This document shows positions 47,595 to 59,873 of a DNA stretch of 64,000 bases, in pieces. Within the stretch, counting starts at the first letter, position 1. Each line of letters opens with the position of its first letter. Made by a program: the position numbers and the translations under genes. The stretch is from Spisula solida (Eukaryota; Mollusca; Bivalvia; Venerida; Mactridae), in NCBI GenBank assembly GCA_947247005.1, contig OX365952.1, positions 45,550,722 to 45,614,721 of the forward strand, given 5' to 3'. The notes under the pieces are model-generated. The model searched no databases. It was not told where the DNA came from and saw nothing but the letters and a program-made list of their open reading frames with translations.

Positions 47595-49439
47595 TTTACC
47601 CTAAAAGTGCGATAAGTAAATGTCATCACAATCATGTTGAAAATGCCTTAAGTTATATTTTTATTATGTCATTAATATATGTAACTAACAGTATTAAACT
47701 GTTGGATTTCGAACCTGATGTTTGAAATATATAATATATATGCGTAACTTCCGGTAATGGCAGATAACTGAAATATTTTCGCTCTCATTCAAAAATTGTT
47801 TAAAAAATATTACTCCGATTTACGTGGCAATATAATATTGATAAACAGTCAAATACAACGGACAAATATAGTGAATCTGAAATAAGCGGATCAGAAAGTG
47901 AGGAAATCACGGAATGTAATTGTAAAACATCAAACAGATTTGAGCGCTTTTAACAAAGAACAATGGCGAACCATGGGTAAAAGAAGGCCCTCCAGCAATA
48001 ACATGAATGTTGACCAGTTCTCAAGACTTAACACGGAAGATAAACTAGTGAGTCTATTTGAAACAAGAAATATCTTTAAAAAAGATATACAGCGTTGACT
48101 TAAATGACAAATGTTATTTATATGTTGTTGTTTTTTTCAATACATATACGAAAGACGTCAAGTAGTCTTAGACATGAAAAAGTGAAACTGCCACTCACAA
48201 ATATATCGAAGCAGACACCTTACTTAGAGACATCCATCCATCATGACAGAGAAATGACTAGCACAAATGTGACATGATTCCACAATATGTGGGAAACAGA
48301 AGTTCGAGAAAGAAAACAGAAGCCAATTGAAACTATTGTATTGTAACAAAAAACGTAAGGTGTTATAATTTAAAAACGGATTGAATCATTTAAAAATGGA
48401 GATATCTGACAATCATGTAAAGTAATATAAAATGGTGTACATTTAGTATTTGCTGTTACAATGAGACATGAAACCATATTCAATCCACATGCTAGGCTCT
48501 ACAAATCTTTTCAAAATAGAGTTGTCCAGCACAACTGACAATGACAAAAAAGAGTTGTCCGAATTATAAGTTCAGTGTCTCAATTAAAAGAAGCAGACGT
48601 CTGTCAAGTTAATAGTACAGGTAAACATTACTTTTACTTTAAGCTTTTATCTTGGGTTATCCTATAAGTCACCACGATGATAAGCTCTTCATTTCAGGAA
48701 GCCCCACACTGATGTCAATGTAGTATTTACTATTATAATACGTTGACGGTAGTAAATGTTATTCTGATGTAGCATGTGTACACATTGCACTTCACACATT
48801 CTGTTTGACTTAGATCTAATGTTTGAATGAACACCCATCTGTCTATCAACATAATTATATGAAAGATATTACAACACCCAAGCAGTATAATAAGTCAAGA
48901 CAAAAACCTTTCACATGACAATGTCAGGAAAACAATTTTGTAGTTTGACGCAATCAATTACCAAAGAATACCATAGATTATGTGTATATCCGAACAATTA
49001 CTAAGTACTTTAAATTAGAAATGATTCTTCAACATGTTGCATTATATTTTTATATAACAGGTGACCAAGTATACAATTAAAGATTATGTGACATGCTTGC
49101 ATTGTTAATTTCTTGCAAGTAGCCAATAATATATGAATAATTAACCATAAACGAACTTATCCGAAAATGTGCATGAATCCGAGATAGTGCAACTCGTACG
49201 TCTCTTTTGTCGTCGTATTTCCGACCATTTATGATTCGTGCAAAGCGACCCATTGTAGTCTGTTTCATGGATTACAACAACAAAGAGACTATCATGAATA
49301 AAGCACGTGTATTGAGAGGTAAACCATTATGTGTAGATCGACAATACCCGATAGAAATTGTCCATAACTATAAAGCTTAAGATTCACCGGAAGTCGCAAA
49401 AATGGACTTAAAGTACAAATAAAATACCCAGTCGATAAT
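47595..49439. other. Spacer
   Basis: No coding region or repeat shared with other parts of the window was recognised. Confidence 0.4.
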
Positions 49440-50412
49440 ACAGTACCCAATCAACGAATGTCACAACGAGCTTACTCCACTGATACAGTAGTTGATGTCG
49501 AGCTCGGTATCGCTCTCGGCAGAATACCAAGAGGCGCCCACCTTTGGCTAGGAGGTGATTTTAACCTTCCGGACATCGATTGGCTGAATAAATGCCCGAA
49601 AACCAATTCATCACAAACCAGACAATGCCAACAGCTCATCGATGTAACCAGGGACCACTTTCTAGAGCAGTCTGTTACCTCACTAACCAGAACAACTGCC
49701 TACACTAGCAACATCCTAGATTTATTTATACCAAGAACAACACTCTCGTAAAAATATGTGAAATACTTGTTTGGAATGTGATCCACCCATCGCCCTATGA
49801 AACTAAAAAACCTGCGAGAAAGGTGCACTTACACAACAAAACAAACCTATTTCTCTCCAATGAAAACAGAACTTTATCAATATTTCGAATTATTTACACA
49901 TACCACACAGAACATGGATGCTAACGACTCATGGAAACTCTTCGAAGGAAAATTGAAAGAGCTCATGGATACATACCTTATTAACTTGTCTCAGGCAACA
50001 AAGTCAACACAACAAGCCATGGATCAACAGACTTGTTAAGTCTAACCTAAGAAGACTGAAAAAACTCTATAGCAGACAGAACTCCACTGGAAAGCGAAGT
50101 GACAGAGAACCAATAAGAAAAAGCAAGATCCTAAACACAAAATATCGAGAGACAACAGTACTGGAAGTACATTTGTACATAGAAGAACTAATAAAAGATC
50201 TACTGAAGATGACAACAAAAGACCAGCCAAACAGAAACGCTTTGGAATTATATCAAATCGCTCAAGAAAGATAATTGTGGAAATTCTCCTCTCAAAGATA
50301 AAGGCAAACTACATAATGATCCAATCGACAAAGCTACCATCCTCAATCAAAAATATAAGTCGGTTTTTACGCGTGGAGACACATCATCTATCCCACAACC
50401 AGAGGAATTTTG
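49440..50412 (+). mobile_element. CR1-like LINE fragment: endonuclease and linker
   Basis: The frame at 49458-49751 carries GAHLWLGGDFNLPDIDW, the GDFN box of an APE-type endonuclease, and later TAYTSNILDLFI. After a frame change the linker reads MKLKNLRERCTYTTKQTYF and continues to about 50400. The last 230 bp match the reverse strand at 63040-63270 very closely (ACCAGCCAAACAGAAACGCT, AATTATATCAAATCGCT). So this is the 5' half of the family whose 3' half lies at 61585-63270. Confidence 0.8.
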
Positions 50413-51110
50413 AGGGATGATAAAAATGTCACTTTCATTCACGTACATAGAAAATAGGAAAATGGCTTAGACAGTCACCTTGCCGTACCTAAAAAGCAAT
50501 CAAAAGTGTTACTGAATTCATTATTTAATCTAACTCTAGATTTCACGTTTTTGTATATTTATTTTATAATATCTTTCCCAGTGACTCCTAGTTGGGATAG
50601 TTTACAAATATATTTTCTCGGACTAGATAATCGAATGCTTTAGTAAAGTATATAAAACACGTGCAAAGCTTTTTGTTCTCATTAATGATACGATTAATTA
50701 AGCAATCGAATACAATATAGTATCTACAGTACTCATTCTTTTTCGAAAGCCTGCTTGTACTTCTATATAATTATATATTGAGCGTTTTTAAACCTGATCG
50801 ATTCTAATTTTTTGTGTCACACTCTGTCAAATTCTTACTTCTTTTTTCTTATCATACTTTATACACGGACCTAGATTGACATAATTGTTTTCGGTTTTCA
50901 TCAATTTTACATTTTCTAAAACGTTTTAAACATTCATAAAAACACACTCTGCTGTTTACACAGTCCTCATCAAACCAAGTTTGATTTGTTTTTTTACGGT
51001 TAAAACTCGGTTTACCAGTGTTTGTTTTACAAATAGGATCACAAATATTACCAAACATACTATAGAAGTTCGATAAATTTTCGTCTACACTTTCACATGT
51101 ATTCAATTAA
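50413..51110 (-). mobile_element. Non-LTR retrotransposon fragment, linker to RT
   Basis: The reverse strand reads NRKKTNQTWFDEDCVNSRVC, then FYECLKRFRKCKIDENRK (the linker domain). After a jump it gives QAGFRKRMSTVDTILYS, a broken FTKAFDYL (palm motif A) and VRQGDCLSHFPIFY (motif B). It is frameshifted and has an internal deletion. It directly abuts the opposite-strand LINE ending at 50412. This family is closer to the element at 52-60 kb than to the CR1-like ones. Confidence 0.75.
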
Positions 51111-52044
51111 TTTACATTTTCCGTCAACATGCCGATATTGTTTTATTATAATACAAATATTACAAACTAGTTCTGTTTTAAGCTCAGAACCCCTTCTCCG
51201 TTATTATATACAAACAGTGTGTAAGATTAACTGAGCTCACTCAGTTGTTTAAATATTAGCCATTGCACTTAGTAGAACCAGAATACATACAGACACGGTT
51301 GTTTCAATATCATTATAATTATGTCTTGTATTTAGTAAAATGTACATGCTTGTGTGTGGTTTTTGTTAGTACATGTACTAGTCAAATGTGATTAGACTGG
51401 TTATCTTTAGATTTATGAGCTGGTGTGTATTGCAATCTGCTCTTCATGATCCAAATGTCATTGGCATAGTTGTTCAGAACACTCTTTTATACTGTTTGTT
51501 GCTTCATTTGTAGCATATCACTTTCAGTATCTTTTTGCGATTTGACATTCGTCTAACTTTACTGTTCGGTAGCTGTCTTAATTTTGTTTTGTCTACCGAC
51601 ACTCTCTAATAATTGTTACAGCCTCTACTTCTTGACCACAAGTTTAAATTACCATTATCACATTTTTTTGGTAATTTACTATAACTATAATTGACCAGTC
51701 ATTACCTACATTTTGTGATTGCACAATAACTATCTACTCCCTTCCTCATAAAGTGTTCAATATTTACCTGTCGCTTGTGCTTTGTAGTTTGCGTGTTCTT
51801 ATTCATTGATTGGACATTATTGTCACTAGTATATAAATATTACCACCTAACTTTATTTACAACCACTACTCGTTCTTTGTGACACGACCTGAGTATTACT
51901 TGAGTACCAATGCATACTATTTTAGTCAATATTCTAGTCATTAATGTTAATTAAAAAAAAATTATATATATATACATATATATCAGTTTTTGTGCTCTTC
52001 CATAAGTATTTCTCAGCAATTACTCGCAATTGGATCCATCGATG
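51111..52044. other. Spacer with an AT microsatellite
   Basis: An (AT)n-like run with ATATATATACATATATATCA lies at 51960-51985. No gene is seen. Part of this may be 5' UTR of the LINE that follows. Confidence 0.4.
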
Positions 52045-53044
52045 ATGTCAACACATTCCACACCTGTACCTGGTCGATCGACTCAAAAAAAGACTCCACC
52101 CCACTCTAAGCTCTGACTCCTTCATCGATGGGGAACTCTCTTACCTAAAACTAGATACCGAACGGGTCCATCCAACCACAAAAGAAGCTGATAACGTTAC
52201 AACGACTCAGTATGACGCGTTGATGGCCAAGGTAGTATGACTAGAAAAGGGACTGAGAAAACTTTATAAACTTGATAAGCTTGATAAACTAGATGAAATG
52301 GAAATAAGTTTTAAAACTATGGACTGTGAATATGCATGTTCTTGAAACACGGCTGAATGTTACAGAAACGATTACTCGTGAACTCCAACATTCTGTGCCA
52401 TTTACTAGTGATCAGTACGACAGTGTTTCTGAACAACACGTGATTAATCAAACCAAGCTCAAAACACATTATGATGCAATCAATAATATGAACAGGGAAA
52501 ATGACGAACTTCGCCGATCAATGAATGAACTTAAAGACTTAAACGCTGAAATGAAAGCCGAACTAGTTGATATGAAATGTAGAAACATGAGAGACAACTT
52601 GATATTTCTAAACGCTGAAGAAGAAATTCAGGAAAAAAATGGCAAACGATTTGAAAAAGCAGAACAATTCATTTAAAAGTTCTTGAATAACAAATTGAAG
52701 ATTAACGATGTCTGCTTTGAACGAGTTCATCGTATACCAACTTAACCGGATGCACAAAATGAACACAATGGTCCACGTCCAATTGTCGCAAAATTTACGT
52801 ATTTCAAAGACAGAGAACTGGTGCGTCGCTCTATTTATTTACGGCATTAATGAACAATTCCCTCCAGAAAATGAACAGTAAAGATAAAGAGTTATATCCC
52901 CTTCTGAGGCACTTCAAGAAGCAGAAGAAACGAGCGGTCTTGGTAAAAGATAGGCTCTTCGTTGATGGTTCGGAGGTCAGAGCTGGAGACGTTAAACTTT
53001 CAGACGAACGGAACAACGCACCAAACGTGAACATTCGACTGTAG
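52045..53044 (+). pseudogene. LINE ORF1, coiled-coil RNA-binding protein (broken)
   Basis: A start at 52045 (MSTHSTPVPGRSTQKKTPPH) soon hits a stop. The main frame 52326-52676 is a coiled coil (INNMNRENDELRRSMNELKD) followed by KCRNMRDNLIFLNAEEE, like the start of the RRM-like domain of L1-type ORF1 (Transposase_22). After frame changes come VCFERVHRIP and, at 52850-53044, MNSKDKELYPLLRHFKKQKK. Its role would be to bind and chaperone element RNA. Confidence 0.75.
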
Positions 53045-53075
53045 GATTGCCATGGTGGCTCTATAAACATTGAAA

Positions 53076-53737
53076 CATTGGCATTCTGTTGTTTAAATGT
53101 GTGTGGAATTGGTGCATAGTACATATCCCTGAATTTCTTTATTTTGTTTCACAATTTGACATATTCTCTTGTCTCGAAACTTATCTAGATGACATTGATA
53201 TAGTTGGTATTGAAACTTTCGATGTTTTTACAAAAACTAGAAAACAGAATGTTTTTAAAAAATCGGGAGGTATTGCTACCTTTGTTAAATCTTCAATATC
53301 GGAACGTTTCTCATTAATAGACACAAACTGTGAATATGTTCAAACTTTCAAAACATTTGTTTAATACAGATGAAGATATTGTATTTGGGACTGTCTAGGT
53401 CCCCCCGGAAAATAGTAAATATTTTTCACAAACTTTGTATGATGATTTTTATTCTAAACTAGACCTTTTCAATTCTGAAAATAAATATGTTATTCTAATG
53501 CGTGATTTTAATGCAAGAACGGGACTTTTAAATGATATAACTGAGGTTGACAATACTATGCTCGATACTTTAGATATAAGTAATGATCTACTTAACGATA
53601 ATAATTTTGCACATGAAATTAAACATTATGGAATGCTATTCACACGAAGCTCCCAAGATACTACCGTAAATGGTTTTGAAGAGATCTAACTAGATTTTGC
53701 AAAAATAATGAAATGGTGATATTACACCTCGTGGCGA
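53076..53737 (+). pseudogene. LINE ORF2 endonuclease domain (broken)
   Basis: It opens with CCLNVCGIGA, then FVSQFDIFSCLETYLDDIDI, which corresponds to the FxxxTET box of APE endonucleases, and KKSGGIATFVKS. After a stop and frame change comes YVILMRDFNARTG, where GDFN has become RDFN. LDF(C/A)KNNEM follows across another frameshift near 53690. It would nick target DNA; here it is dead. Confidence 0.75.
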
Positions 53738-53742
53738 TGGAT

Positions 53743-54962
53743 TACATCAGGAATGAGGTGTCGAGAGTGATTAATATAAGTTGGAAAAACTTGTTTCACA
53801 ATCGACCTTAAATAAATTAGTATAAACTACACGGAAGTGCATTTAATGACAAAAATCAGGGAAAATACACTTGTAGCACAGGAACTTGCATTTATAATTT
53901 GAAAAAAAAATGAAAACAAAAATTGATTTTTTTTTTCACTAGGCCTACTTTACTACTAAAATATAGACAGGAGTGCAATGCGATTGTATCCCACGAACTA
54001 TTATAATACAAATATTTTCTCTATACCAACTTGACAGTTAAAACATATGATCTAGGCAGTTAAAGGGGCTAATAACAATACAGAATACATCGCACCTCAA
54101 CCGATCGGTACCGATAATCGTCTAATATCGGCTTTTAAAGCCAATATTTGTGGAGTTTTGATTTGGCGTCGACTCCATTGAGCGTCCGCTCCGAGGTGAA
54201 TGGTAATATAATTTTTATTGTTTCTAAAAAATACTTTGCGTATGATATGTTCTATATTTATTTTTTCCTTGTGTATACTGTGAATAAAAGATAAAACCAC
54301 AGGCTAATTCAATTTTGCATCAACGAATCTGTAAGTTTGAAATACCCAGTATGGCGCAATTGGAACGTAAAGATGTGAGAATTATGACGTCATTATAACG
54401 TAACGTATATTTTAAAGCTTGGTGCCGTTGACGTAACGTTTATTTTTCTGCATGCTACTGGAACTGGCTTCTATAACAGTGAAAATAACAAAATGGTAAT
54501 GTTACTGTTATTTTCACTGTTATTTTCACTGAAAAATCTCCATAATCAATTGATAGTAAGTACGGCTGTCACCGAGTTTTAACCATATTATCATTCACCT
54601 CGGAGCAGACGCTCAATGGAGTCGACGCCATATCAAAACTCCACAAATGTTGGCTTTAAAAGCCGATATTAGACGATTATCGGTACCGATCGGTTGAGGT
54701 GCGGATGTATTCTGTATTGTTATTAGCCCCTTTAACTGCCTAGATCATGTGTTTTAACTGTCAAGTTGGTATAGAGAAATATTTGTATTAGAATAGTTCG
54801 TGGGATACAATCGCATTGCACTCCTGTCTATATTTTAATAGTACAGTAGGCCTAGTGAAAAAAAAATATTTTTTCAAAAAAATATTTTCATTTTTTTTTC
54901 AAATTATAAATGCAAGTTCCTGTGCTTGTAGTAACACATCTGTTCTCTCCTTTCTGATGTAC
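53743..54962. mobile_element. Possible small TIR element split by the fold-back element
   Basis: Left TTACATCAGGAATGAGG and right CCTTTCTGATGTACA are approximate inverted repeats just outside the fold-back insertion. Removing the latter leaves about 165 bp. A fragment with the same end is at 23984-24017. The match is short and this call is tentative. Confidence 0.35.
53876..54925. mobile_element. 1,050-bp fold-back element with 5-bp target duplication
   Basis: The ends GCACAGGAACTTGCATTTAT and ATAAATGCAAGTTCCTGTGC are perfect inverted repeats, flanked by TTGTA on both sides (53871-53875, 54926-54930). The arms stay complementary for about 330 bp each (53876-54205 and 54590-54925), including CGGTACCGAT, TCGACTCCATTGAGCG and ACTCCTGTCTATATTTTA. 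The middle has a hairpin, ACAGTGAAAATAAC against GTTATTTTCACTGT. No transposase ORF is seen, so it is non-autonomous. Confidence 0.85.
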
Positions 54963-55367
54963 ATTGCCCAATCTCGTTTGAACGAAAAATAAACTTCATT
55001 ACACCAACGGACCCTTGACCTCCGTCAAACGATGAACATATCAAACGTTGGTCAAATGATCATTGCCAACCATTCATTGACAATATAGACACTGTTTATA
55101 TCGAAAGTATCATGCAACAGTAAGAAAGCGAAACCATGGATAAAAACGCCATAAATAGCATCGTTTCGAGCATAGAGCAGGTTATCCTTAATTATGCTAA
55201 GAATACATTTGGTACTTATAACGATAACAATCATGCTAAGACAAGAATACCTAAAAATAACAAGAAATGGTTTGATAACGAGTGCAAATCCGCTAGATTC
55301 GACTTTCATAAACTTAAACGAAAATATAGTAAATGTTAAAATGATGTAAATAGAAACGATATGATTA
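54963..55367 (+). pseudogene. LINE ORF2 linker region (broken)
   Basis: The frame at 55136-55339 reads MDKNAINSIVSSIEQVILNY, then NNKKWFDNECKSARFDFHKL and KRKYSKC. The KKWFDxEC motif is typical of the segment between endonuclease and reverse transcriptase in such LINEs, matching WFDEDCVNSR in the element at 50.4-51.1 kb. It breaks off at the insertion at 55368. Confidence 0.75.
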
Positions 55368-56087
55368 CCTGCGAGCCTTAAGCGAGCAGGTATATTGGAT
55401 AGCATAAAGCAAAAAGTCCATGGAGGAGCACGTGACCTGTTCTCGATGGCTTACGATTTCAAAAATAAAATCCAAAAAAAGATGCATTTTGTAAGAATGT
55501 CGTGAACCAGACTAATCCAATTATTCCATTCGGATAACATCGGTCTTTGTCGCATGGCAATAGTTTATTTATCAAATAAATCAGAACTGTCCGAAATTTT
55601 AGTGAGCGCTAGGCAATATTGAGACCATGGATCTAAACAGCAGGTGACTGTAGCTGCATAAGCACAGCGCTTCCCAGTCAATTGTCATGGAATTATCGGA
55701 ATTGGTTTATGATATTTGATATTGTTGAACACTGAAAACATGTCTTATGTTAATACCTTTTAATGAACTGATACGAGGTTTTATTTATAAGCATATAAAT
55801 ATTATATGGAACAAGGGAGTCATAATATGCAATTAAGTGTCTTGAACATTGGTTTGTTATACATGAAATTATTTAACAATTTGTTGATAAATGTCGTATG
55901 TCAAATTATCGTGCATATAGTTTTCCCAATTTGAAAGCTACCGGCCTATCGCGCTTATTTTTCTCTCACAATTTTGAGATTTTCATGTTTATTTCTATAC
56001 ACAACAGCTGTTGAATTATGCAGAGAGAAGGTCGAGGATCCTGTCAATTCTCTGTCAAATGAAGTCGGTTCATCATTTGCTCGCAGG
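55368..56087. mobile_element. ~720-bp insertion inside the LINE
   Basis: The ends CCTGCGAG and CTCGCAGG are inverted repeats. The LINE protein reading runs KRKYSKC-NDVNRN before and NYLTCKY after, so the insert interrupts it. Flanks AACGATATGATTA and AACTATTTGACTT are similar and may be a decayed target duplication. There is no long ORF. The class is uncertain. Confidence 0.5.
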
Positions 56088-56971
56088 AACTATTTGACTT
56101 GTAAATACTAGTAAACAATACAAACGCATAATACGCAAGTCAGTCGTAAATAACAAACGTCAATTTAAAAAGAAAACAAGATTTATGAGGACTAAGTCAC
56201 CTCGCGAGTATTGGAATTATGTAAATAGCAATAATTAAAAGTCTAAACATTTTAGTGCCGACCTAGAGACACTCTATGATTTCTTTAAATATTTAAACAC
56301 CAATAATGTACGCGATTATGAAAATGTTGAACCTTCATTTCCTGATGTAGATTTTAGTTTAATTTGAATAGCAAGTAACTGTCCAAGAAATTAATGAAGC
56401 AATAAATAAACTCAAAAACTTTATAGCGTCCAGTCTAGACAGGATCTAAAATGAATATTTGAAACATTCTTGAAATGTAATGATGCCACTTTATCACAAG
56501 TTATTCAACAAGATACTCAAAACTGGAATTATGCCGGATTCGTGGCTCGTTGGTTCCATCGTCCCAATTTACAAAAATAAAGGAGATACTGACAAACCTG
56601 AAAGTTACCGACCGATAACTATATTAAGTTGTATGGGTAAATTAATCACTGCGATTTTAAATAATTGACTAAACCATTTTTTAGAAACAAATAACTTCCT
56701 TAATCCAAACCAAGCTGGATTTAGAAAAAATCATTCTACTGTTGATAATATAGTCGTCGTTCATATCCTATCTGAATATTGTAAACATATATAAAGAAAA
56801 AGCTATTCTGTGCGTTTATTGATTTCAAAAAAGCATTTGACTCCGTCTGACGTGTAGGTTTTTGGGCAAAGCTACTAAAATATAATATAACCGGAAACTT
56901 TTTAAACATTATAAGAAATATGTATAACGATATAAAATCTTGTATTGTAATAAATGGACAAAGATCAAACT
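55770..56971 (+). repeat. Tandem duplication, unit 1 (1,202 bp)
   Basis: The unit starts GATACGAGGTTTTATTTAT and ends GGACAAAGATCAAACT. It covers the right part of the 720-bp insert and about 880 bp of the LINE's linker and RT. The next base starts the same sequence again at 56972. Breakpoints share AACT. Confidence 0.9.
56091..56971 (+). pseudogene. LINE reverse transcriptase N-terminal half, copy 1
   Basis: After stops and shifts the readable frame at 56480-56668 gives MMPLYHKLFNKILKTGIMPD, SWLVGSIVPIYKNKGDTDKP and ESYRPITILSCMGKLI, the conserved fingers region. Then follow NPNQAGFRKNHSTVDNIV and, across a frameshift, IDFKKAFDSV (motif A) and GLWAKLLKYNITGNF-like sequence. It ends in the middle of the palm because of the duplication junction. 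Confidence 0.8.
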
Positions 56972-58657
56972 GATACGAGGTTTTATTTATAAGCATATAA
57001 ATATTATATGGAACAAGGGAGTCATAATATGCAATTAAGTGTCTTGAACATTGGTTTGTTATACATGAAATTATTTAACAATTTGTTGATAAATGTCGTA
57101 TGTCAAATTATCGTGCATATAGCTTTCCCAATTTGAAAGCTACCGGCCTATCGCGCTTATTTTTCTCTCACAATTTTGAGATTTTCATGTTTATTTTTAT
57201 ACACACCAGGGTACTGTTTTACTAACATTGCGTAAATGTCGCGTAAGTTTACGCAAATATTTTTCACTTACGCAAATCCTTAAGTGTGTTTTACTAAACG
57301 ATCGCAAGTTGTTGCATACATTTACGTAAAAATATTGAATATTGAACGTAGACCGGGCCACAATATTACCAATATAACGGGAACCAGAGTGAATAAATAT
57401 ACATTAAAGTTCGATAAGTGTTGATGATTAAACAGGTTTATATTACTAATCGCGGTCTATAACAACAAGTGACGGTCGAAAATCAACAGTGCGTGGCAAA
57501 AACTCCTCACTACGTTCATATTTGCTATTTACGCTTACTCCGACCTTGCGTAGAATTACGCCAATACTTACGACAAAACATGAGAAAAAATATCTTAGTA
57601 AAACGCATTTGCGCAAATATTATCGACGTACGCAATATTTACGGAAAACTTAGAGTTACGCTAGCGTAAATGCTTTGATAAAACAGTACCCTGCTGTTGA
57701 ATTATGCAGAGAGAAGGTCGAGGATCCTGTCAATTCTCTGTCAAATGAAGTCGGTACATCATTTGCTCGCAGGAACTATTTGACTTGTAAATACTAGTAA
57801 ACAATACAAACGCATAATACGCAAGTCAGTCGTAAATTACCAACATCAATTTAAAAAGAAAACAAGGTTTATGAGGACTAAGTCACCTCGCGAGTATTGG
57901 AATTATGTAAATAGCAATAATTAAAAGTCTAAACATTTTAGTGCCGACCTAGAGACACTCTATGATTTCTTTAAATATTTAAACACCAATAATGTACGCG
58001 ATGATGAAAATGTTGAACCTTCATTTCCTGATGTAGATTTTAGTTTAATTTGAATAGCAAGTAACTGTCCAAGAAATTAATGAAGCAATAAATAAACTCA
58101 AAAACTTTATAGCGTCCAGTCTAGACAGGATCTGAAATGAATATTTGAAACATTCTTGAAATGTAATGATGCCACTTTATCACAAGTTATTCAACAAGAT
58201 ACTCAAAACTGGAATTATGCCGGATTCGTGGCTCGTTGGTTCCATCGTCCCAATTTACAAAAATAAAGGAGATACTGACAAACCTGAAAGTTACCGACCG
58301 ATAACTATATTAAGTTGTATGGGTAAATTAATCACTGCGATTTTAAATAATTGACTAAACCATTTTTTAGAAACAAATAACTTCCTTAATCCAAACCAAG
58401 CTGGATTTAGAAAAAATCATTCTACTGTTGATAATATAGTCGTCGTTCATATCCTATCTGAATATTGTAAACCTATAAAAAGAAAAAGCTATTCTGTGCG
58501 TTTATTGATTTCAAAAAAGCATTTGACTCCGTCTGACGTGTAGGTCTTTGGGCAAAGCTACTAAAATATAATATAACCGGAAACTTTTTAAACATTATAA
58601 GAAATATGTATAACGATATAAAATCTTGTATTGTAATAAATGGACAAAGATCAAACT
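56972..58657 (+). repeat. Tandem duplication, unit 2 (1,686 bp with MITE)
   Basis: Same sequence as 55770-56971 with only a dozen or so differences noticed by eye, plus a 487-bp MITE at 57207-57693. Downstream of 58657 the LINE continues normally (TTCTTTCAATGTAGCAGAGG), so this unit holds the original junction with the rest of the RT. Confidence 0.9.
57207..57693. mobile_element. 487-bp MITE
   Basis: The ends CAGGGTACTGTTTTACTAA and ATAAAACAGTACCCTG are inverted repeats, with subterminal GCGTAAATGTCGCGTAAG and TTACGCTAGCGTAAATGC. Unit 1 lacks it: ACACAACAGCTGTTGAA at 56000-56016 is the empty site. A second copy in opposite orientation is at 31200-31686. CAGGG-type ends occur in hAT elements, but no 8-bp duplication is visible. 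Confidence 0.85.
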
Positions 58658-59873
58658 TCTTTCAATGTAGCAGAGGGTTAAGACTAGCGGAAAATCTTTC
58701 CCCAATACTTTTTTCGCTCTTTCTTAATGACATAGAGCACTCTATGCTAAATCAAAATCTAAGTAATTTAGAAATTGTTGACAACATTTGAGATATTTCG
58801 ATAAAAAATGTGGTTTTACTATATGCTGATGATACAGTTATTTTTGACAAAACAGAAGAAGTACTTGCGTCCCTGCTAAATACATTTCATGAGTACTGTA
58901 CAACATGGCAACTAGAAATCAAAGATACTAGTTTTTGGCGATAAACAAGGCAGGAGAAGAAACATTAGTGTAAATAACAATGTCATAGAAACTCTGGATA
59001 ATTTTAAGTACTTGGGGAAATTTTTCTCAAAAAATACACCGTTTGCTGTGACTAAGAAATAAGCTATTGAGCAAGCGAGAAAGGCACTTTTTGTTTATGT
59101 AGGAAAATACAAAACTTAGATTTACCTATAGACTGGCAACTAAAATTTGTGATAATACTGTTGTACCTATACTAACATACGGTTGTGTAGTCTGGGGTTT
59201 TGGTAATTTATCAATGATTGAAAAAGTTCATACAGATTTTCTTAAACATATTTTATGTTAAAAAAGTACTCCCCATACAATGCTATATGGTGATTTAGGA
59301 CGTTTCCCCGTTATTAACGCTATTAAAAGAGAACCATTGTTTTTTGGTATAATTTAATTATCTACAATATATCGTCGTTTTTATATAAAATTGCTTTTTC
59401 CGCCTCTATCAAAAATGACAACTTACATCAATGGTTAAATAATGTGAAATCAATTTAAGACGAATGTGGATTAAGCTATGTATGGCTAAATCAGAACCAC
59501 AAATATTCTCAAAACTTATTCCTCCATAATATCGAAACATCTTTAAATAACCAATTTAATAAAAATGGAATAGTGATGTAAATGAATCAACTAAAAGTCT
59601 TAATTATAGAATTTATAAGACCGATCACAAGCTCGAGAATTATTTTGATATCCTTCCAGATTTTTACTTAAAAACTTCTATTAGTTATCATATGAGTAAT
59701 AACTACTTGCCTATTGAAACAGGTATTTGGTCAAATATTGAACGTCAAAATAGAAAATGTAATCTATGTAATTTAAACGAAATTGGTGACGAATTTCACT
59801 ACCTCTGTAATTGTACATACTTTGATAATGAAATCTTATTTCACATGTTAACTCTAGAAATAAGAATTGTTTA
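57694..59873 (+). pseudogene. LINE reverse transcriptase and C-terminal domain
   Basis: RT fingers are repeated (58166-58354, identical 62-residue frame to copy 1). Then RNMYNDIKSCIVINGQRSNF, GLRLAENLSPILFSLFLND (motif B, normally RQGENLSP), and LLYADDTVIF with an intact YADD box near 58816. After further stops comes FKYLGKFFSKN-like thumb sequence and finally RKCNLCNLNEIGDEFHYLCN, a CxxC-type zinc-binding end. Many stops and frameshifts make it non-functional. Confidence 0.8.
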
